Of a stretch of 64,000 bases of DNA, positions 58,883-64,000 are shown piece by piece. The stretch comes from Garcia nutans (Eukaryota > Streptophyta > Magnoliopsida > Malpighiales > Euphorbiaceae). Under the pieces are notes generated by a model. The model saw only the letters and a list, made by a program, of their open reading frames with translations. It did no database searches and was not told where the DNA came from. Position numbers and translations under genes: made by a program. The stretch is taken from assembly GCA_947685225.1 (NCBI GenBank), contig CANTUV010000008.1, forward strand, positions 45,195,501-45,259,500. The letters are read 5' to 3'. Every line of letters starts with the position of its first letter. The first letter of the stretch is position 1.

Positions 58883-60255
58883 ATGCAAGGAAGGAGATCA
58901 CTCGAAGGAGAGCTACATCCATTTATTCCAGAAATTTAGAGAGTGAAAAGGAGCAGAGAAGAGTTTGAACTGTACACAGGATTTGATACTACAGAGGAGG
59001 ACACTTCTGATTTTGAGTCGGAATCTACACAATCTATTAAAATGGCTGAAGAAAGACAAAGGACGATGAGAGACTTTGCTAGACCTGTCATTGGAACTTC
59101 CACCTCTTGCATAAGACTGACAGATGCAGCAAGAAACTATGAGTTGAAGAACATTCATTACAACATGCTGCCATCATTCTATGGAGTTCCAAATGAAGAT
59201 CCTCTGAACTTTATTCGGGATTTTTATTCTACCCTCAACACTTTTCCTTTGGGAGGACTAACAGAAGATCAGTTGAGGATGAGATGTTTCCCTTATTCTT
59301 TGAAGGATAGGGCAAAGAGCTGGCTTATGATGTTGCCTGAAAACTCTTTGACAACTTGGGAGCAAGTTTATAACAAATTCATGGGCAAGTTTTATTCACA
59401 TCAAAAGACAACTGAATTGAGAGGGAAGATTGCTACATTCTCTCAATTTGAAGGAGAGCCATTTCATGAGGCTTGGGACAGATTTAAGATGCTATTGATC
59501 CAGTGTCCGCATCATCACTACCCACTTAAACTTCTTAATCAGTTTTTCTATTATGGTCTAACCCAGCAATTTCAGAACACTGTTGACAATGCAGCTGGGG
59601 GAGCCATGGGAGAAAAGATAGCTGATGAGACTTATGAGATCTTTGAGATGTTGGGAGCTAATTCTCAACAAAAGAGTGTATGGGGAAGAAGTAAAGGAGT
59701 GAATCAATTGGAAGCCAATAGTGAAATGGTTAGTCAAATAGCTGAATTGACAAGACAGGTGCAGATGCTGAACATGAAGAATAATATTTCTTCATCCACT
59801 CAAGAAGTGTGTGGAATCTATGGGACATTCGGGCATGGAGCAAATATATGCCCCTCTGCATATGAGTCTTTTGGTAATGAAGCTGAGCAAGTCAATGCTA
59901 TGAGGGGATTTCAACCAAGGGCCCGGAATGATCCTTACTCAAATTCTTATAATCCTGGTTGGAGGAATCACCCAAATTTTTCCTAGACAACAAATAATGC
60001 TCAACAACCTTTCCATTTGCTTCAGAGATAGAACCAACAGCAGGGTCAATCCTCTAATCAAGGGCATCCTAAGAGAGAGAGTTTGGAAGAAAGTTTACAG
60101 GCTTTTATCCAAGTCAGTGCTAAAAATCAAGAGATGAACAACAAGAGGCTGGATTCACTAGAAGCATCTTTTTAGAAGGTGGAGACCCAAGAGGGGCAAC
60201 TTGCTCAACAAATGCAGATTCAACAAAAGGGGAAGTTCCCAAGTCAACCTGAGTA
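58883..60255 (+). pseudogene. gag: Athila gag with nonsense codons
   Basis: The likely original ATG is 58883; an in-frame TAG at 58937-58939 precedes the next Met at 58943. From there 347 residues are open, with the Athila gag core (PSFYGVPNEDPLNFIRDFYS near residues 75-95, SWLMMLPENSLTTWEQVYNK near 130-150, WDRFKMLLIQCPHHHYP near 185). The zinc knuckle reads CGIYGTFGHGANIC: the second Cys is Tyr, one G-to-A step from the consensus. The stop at 59985 is in place of Trp, and three or four more TAGs before 60255 are in place of Gln. Same frame as protease. Confidence 0.88.
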
Positions 60256-63200
60256 GGCACAATCAGTGACTGTTCTTAGAAGTGGCAAGGTAATTAACAA
60301 TAATGTTGAAAATAATTCTGTGAATGCAGGTGAGCAAGAGAATAAAAAGGAAGGAGAACTAGAGAACAAAGGTGCTGAAGAAAGATCAATGGAGAAGTCC
60401 CCTACAGCAGATTTGCACAAGGAAAGCAATCCATACCGGCCACCTATACCATTCCCCAGCAGGTTGAAGGATGATAAAAAAGATAAGCAATTTTTAGATA
60501 TCTTCAACATGCTTTCTAATGTAAGTATCAACTTACCCTTACTTGAAGCAATTAAAAACATGCCGGCTTATGCTAAATTCTTCAAAGAACTGAATACCAA
60601 GAAAAAGAGGTATGAGCCGAATGAAAAGGTGATAGTTTCAGAGGTAGCTAGTGCTGTTTTGCAGCATAAACTACCTCCTAAGCTAAAGGATACTGGAAGT
60701 TTTATCATTCAAATTACTATGGGGAATGGAAAGGGTACTGATGGCATGTGTGACTTGGGAGCCAGTGTGAATTTAATGCCTTATTCTGTGTACCTTGATT
60801 TAGAACTAGGGGAACTTAAACCTACAAAATGGTGTTGCAATTAGCTGATAGATCTCTTAGATTCCCAAAAGGGGTTATAGAAGATGTATTAGTTAAAGTT
60901 GGTGGTTTGATTGTACCTGTGGATTTCATTGTTCTTGACATGGAAGTAAGTAACTCTTCACCATCTGCACACACCATTCTGCTGGGTAGGCCTTTTATGG
61001 CGACTACAACACTTTGATAGATGTTAAAAATGTTAAATTATCAATGACTGTTTTGGGACAAACTGTTGAATTTTCCATTTTTAACACTTCTCATATTCCT
61101 ACAATTGCTTTATATGAGGATTGTTCTTTCATTGATTGTGTTGATGCAGTTGTTTCAGATGTTTTCTTGCAGACAGGTTCCTCTGATAAATTGGAGCTGG
61201 CATTGACCTTAGACAGTGATTTGGATATTTTTGATGCAGAAATAGCCAGTTGCCTTGAGACTTTAGAGGGTGCTGAAATAGAGGAGCTTAAGGAGGACCC
61301 AGTTTTTGAACTTCCCCCCATTCAAAAAGAAGAAAAGAACCCTTCACTTGAGTTAGAGCTGAAAGAGTTACCTAAGAATATGAAATATGTGTTTTTAGGA
61401 GATCACAATACCTTACCTGTGATAATATCTAGTGAACTTAGTGAAGAGGAGGAGATGAGGTTAGTGAGTGAGCTTAAAAGATTGAAAAAAGCAATAGGAT
61501 GGGGATTGAGTGACATCAAGGGTATTAGCCCTTCAATGTGCATGCATAGAATCACTTTAGAAGAGGGAGCTAAACCTGTGAGGGAGACCCAAAGGCGACT
61601 TAACCCAAATATGAGTGAAGTTGTTAAGAAGGAAGTGCTCAAATTGCTGGATGAAGGAGTAATATATCCAATTGCTAATAGTGAGTGGGTGAGCCCAGTA
61701 CATGTAGTTCCTAAGAAATCTGGAATCACTGTGGTGAGAAATGAGAATAATAAATTGGTTCCTACTAGGACTACTACTGGGTGGAGAATGTGCATCGATT
61801 ATAGGAAGTTGAACAATGCAACATAGAAAGATCATTTCCCTCTTCCTTTTATTGATCAGATGTTAGATAAACTTTCTAGACACTCACATTATTGTTTTCT
61901 TGATGGCCTTTCAGGTTACTATCAGGTGCCAATATCTCCAGAGGATCAGTCCAAGACTACCTTTACTTGCCCTTTTGGGACTTATGCATTTTGACGTATG
62001 CCCTTTGGCTTGTGCAATGCACCTGCAACTTTTCAGAGATGCATGATGTCTGTCTTCTCAGACATGATTGATGATTTTATTGAGGTATTTATGGATGACT
62101 TTTCTGTTTTTGGTAGTTCTTTTGATAATTGCCTCAATAAACTTGTTCGTGTACTTGAGAGATGCATTGAATGTAACCTCACTTTAAGTTGGGAAAAGAG
62201 TCATTTTATGGTTACTCAGGGCATTGCCTTAGGTCATGTGGTCAAGTAAAGGGATTGAGGTGGATAAGGCTAAAGTTGAATTGATTGCTAAGTTACCCCC
62301 ACCTACCTCTGTTAAGGGAATAAGAAGTTTCTTAGGGCATGCAGGTTTTTACAGGAGGTTTATTAAGGATTTTTCCAAAATAAGCCAACCATTGTGCCAT
62401 TTGTTAGGGAAAGATGTTCCATTTGAATTTACAGCACAATGCATGCAAGCTTTTAATTCCCTTAAAGAAAAATTGACTAGTGCACCAGTAATAGTAGCTC
62501 TTGTTTGGTCTTTACCTTTTGAAATCATGTGCGATGCCTCTAATCATGCAGTAGGAGCTGTTCTTGGGTAAAAGGGTTGATAAATACTTGAGAGTAATAT
62601 ATTATGCTAGCTTGACCCTGAATAGTGCACAAATGAACTACACCACAACTGAAAAGGAAATGTTAGCTGTTGTTTTTGCTTTAGATAAGTTTAGAGCATA
62701 TTTAATTGGGTCAAAAATTATTGTGCATTCTGATCATGCAGCTTTAAAATATCTTTTAACAAAACAACATGCTAAACCGCGCTTAATTAGATGGGTGTTG
62801 TTATTGCAAGAATTTGATTTCCAAATCAAGGATACTAAGGGTAGTGAGAATGTTGTTGCTGATCATTTATCCAGATTACCCTTCTTTAGTGAAAATCTTG
62901 CATCTGATAGCATTCATAAAAATTTAGAAGCATTTCCTGATGAGCAGCTGTTTGTGGTATTTGATGCACCTTGGTTTGCAGATATTGCTAACTATCTTGC
63001 TTGTGGTATATTGCGTACTAACATGTCATTTCAGGAAAAGAAAAGGTTTTTACACTTGAGTAAGTTTTATTTTTGGGATGAACCTTATCTATTCCGGATA
63101 TGCAAAGATGAGATAGTTCGCAGGTGTGTATCTGAGGAAGAACAACTGAGTGTTCTTCAATTTTGTCATGACCTTCACTGTGGGGGTCATTTTGGAGGAA

Positions 63201-64000
63201 GAAAGACTGCAGAAAAGGTGCTTCAAAGTGGTTTTTACTGGCCTACTTTATTTAAAGATGCTCAAGAGTATTGTAAGCACTGTGATCGTTGCCAAAGAGT
63301 AGGTAACATTGGGAGGAGAAATGAAATGCCCCTTCAATCATATATTGTTGTTGAACTGTTTGATGTGTGGGGAATAGACTTCATGGGTCCTTTCCCCAAG
63401 TCCTTTGGTTATGAATATATTTTAGTTGCTGTTGATTATGTTTCCAAATGGGTGGAGGCAATCCCCACCCGTACTAATGATGCTAATGTGGTTGTTAAAT
63501 TTGTGAAGGAAAACATTCTTAGCAGATTTAGCACACCAAGAGTGATAGTCAGTGATGGGGGAAGTCATTTTTGCAATAGGCTTTTTGAGAAGTTAATGCA
63601 CAAATCTGGTGTGAAGCACAAGGTGGCGACCCCATATCATCCACAGACTTCTGGACAAGTGGAAACATCCAACAAGCAGATTAAAGGAATTCTGGAGAAA
63701 ACAGTCAACTTATCAAGGAAAGATTGGGCAAGTAGATTGCATGATGCACTATGGGCATATCGGGCTGCTTTCAAAACTCCTCTTGGTATGAGTCCATACC
63801 GATTGGTGTTTCGAAAAGCTTGTCACTTACCAGTGGAGTTGGAGCACAGAGTGTATTGGGCAATCAAGACTCTGAATTTGGACTTGGACAAAGTGAAGAG
63901 AGAACGATTCCTGCAAATTTCAGAGTTAGATGAGATGAGAAATGAGGCGTATGAGAGCTCGAGAATTTACAAGGATCGCTCTAAAGCACTTCATGATAGA
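60256..64000 (+). pseudogene. pol: Athila pol: protease, RT, RNase H, integrase; four frameshifts
   Basis: Protease active site as DLGASVNLMP near 60752-60781. Frameshifts near 60830 (A run), 61014, 62240 and 62572. RT spans about 61560-62250 with MPFGLCNAPATFQ and FMDDFSVFG; stops occur at 61825 and 61993 (TGA in place of CGA before CGTATGCC). RNase H covers 62240-62870 and ends DHLSRLPF. From 62573 the frame is open to the window end. The integrase zinc module H-H-C-C is at about 63165-63300 (CKHCDRCQ) and the DDE residues are in WGIDFMGPF (about 63370), VSDGGSHF (about 63555) and GQVE (about 63655). Few lesions in integrase suggest moderate age. Confidence 0.9.

Larger units (their letters stand above)
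50607..64000 (+). mobile_element. Athila-type Ty3/gypsy element, 3' part beyond window
   Basis: 5' LTR from TGTTGTTTTATT (50607) to GCGCAACA (58739), interrupted by a CACTA element; primer site at 58747; gag from 58883; protease, RT, RNase H and integrase to the window end. The primer site GCACCGTTGCCGGGG and the gag and pol sequences are typical of Athila. The LTR without the CACTA would be about 1.59 kb. The expected target duplication is GGGCG (50602-50606). An env-like ORF, if present, would lie beyond 64000. Confidence 0.9.

Overview
The window is nuclear DNA from a flowering plant, probably a eudicot. It is AT-rich and consists almost entirely of nested transposable elements. I see no free-standing host gene with good support. 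The evidence for a plant is plant-specific element types: a Tat/Ogre-type Ty3/gypsy element with two RNase H domains, chromoviruses with an initiator-Met-tRNA primer site, an Athila element with its GCCGTTGCCGGGG primer site, CACTA and Mutator-like (MULE) DNA transposons, and plant-only protein families (plant mobile domain, DUF7745).

Left part (1-21372). A Tat/Ogre-like element lies on the minus strand: 5' LTR 11065-12301, primer site 11044-11061, leader, then one long gag-protease-RT-RNaseH-second RNaseH-integrase frame at 10068-3688 broken by a single TAG. Beyond the end of pol, and antisense to it, are two intron-containing genes on the plus strand: a plant mobile domain gene (1-1473) and a DUF7745 gene (1909-3147). 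No 3' LTR appears before the window edge, so these two genes are probably cargo of the element. The Tat element sits inside the 5' LTR of an older chromovirus (12302-21372, plus strand). That chromovirus is riddled with stop codons and has a Tat-like solo LTR (13878-16054) inserted in its protease. It in turn is inserted next to a decayed Tat pol remnant (21373-22000).

Middle (22250-42071). These are the remains of a MULE: a C48/Ulp1-type cysteine protease gene on plus (22250-24515) and a MuDR-type transposase on minus (40967-38334). Long stretches of an about 80-bp AT-rich tandem repeat lie between and beyond them. This array was split by a 9.9-kb non-coding LTR element (24726-34645, TSD tatat) and by a solo LTR (34968-37336, TSD tatgt).

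Right part (42072-64000). Only left boundaries are visible, one after another: a CACTA end (42072), a Copia-type LTR (42988), a minus-strand chromovirus with an internal deletion (44183-50606), and an Athila element (50607 to the window end). A complete CACTA element (51786-58322, TSD aga) sits in the Athila 5' LTR. Counting the MULE array as outermost, this is a nest six levels deep, and the missing right halves should lie beyond 64000 in reverse order. The inner CACTA carries exons of a host P-loop NTPase gene and about 2.8 kb of TATA-rich array.

A theme across the window is iterated palindromic sequence in non-coding parts of elements: a ladder of about ten mini-hairpins at roughly 30-nt spacing in the Tat LTR, GACACGGCC...GGCCGTGTC arrays in four LTR types from two clades, a GCGCGA...TCGCGC hairpin conserved in several LTRs, and CAGACAACGG...CCGTTGTCTG repeats in the CACTA ends. 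All boundaries were found by eye from direct repeats, TG...CA ends, primer sites and target duplications. Clade names are inferences from domain content.
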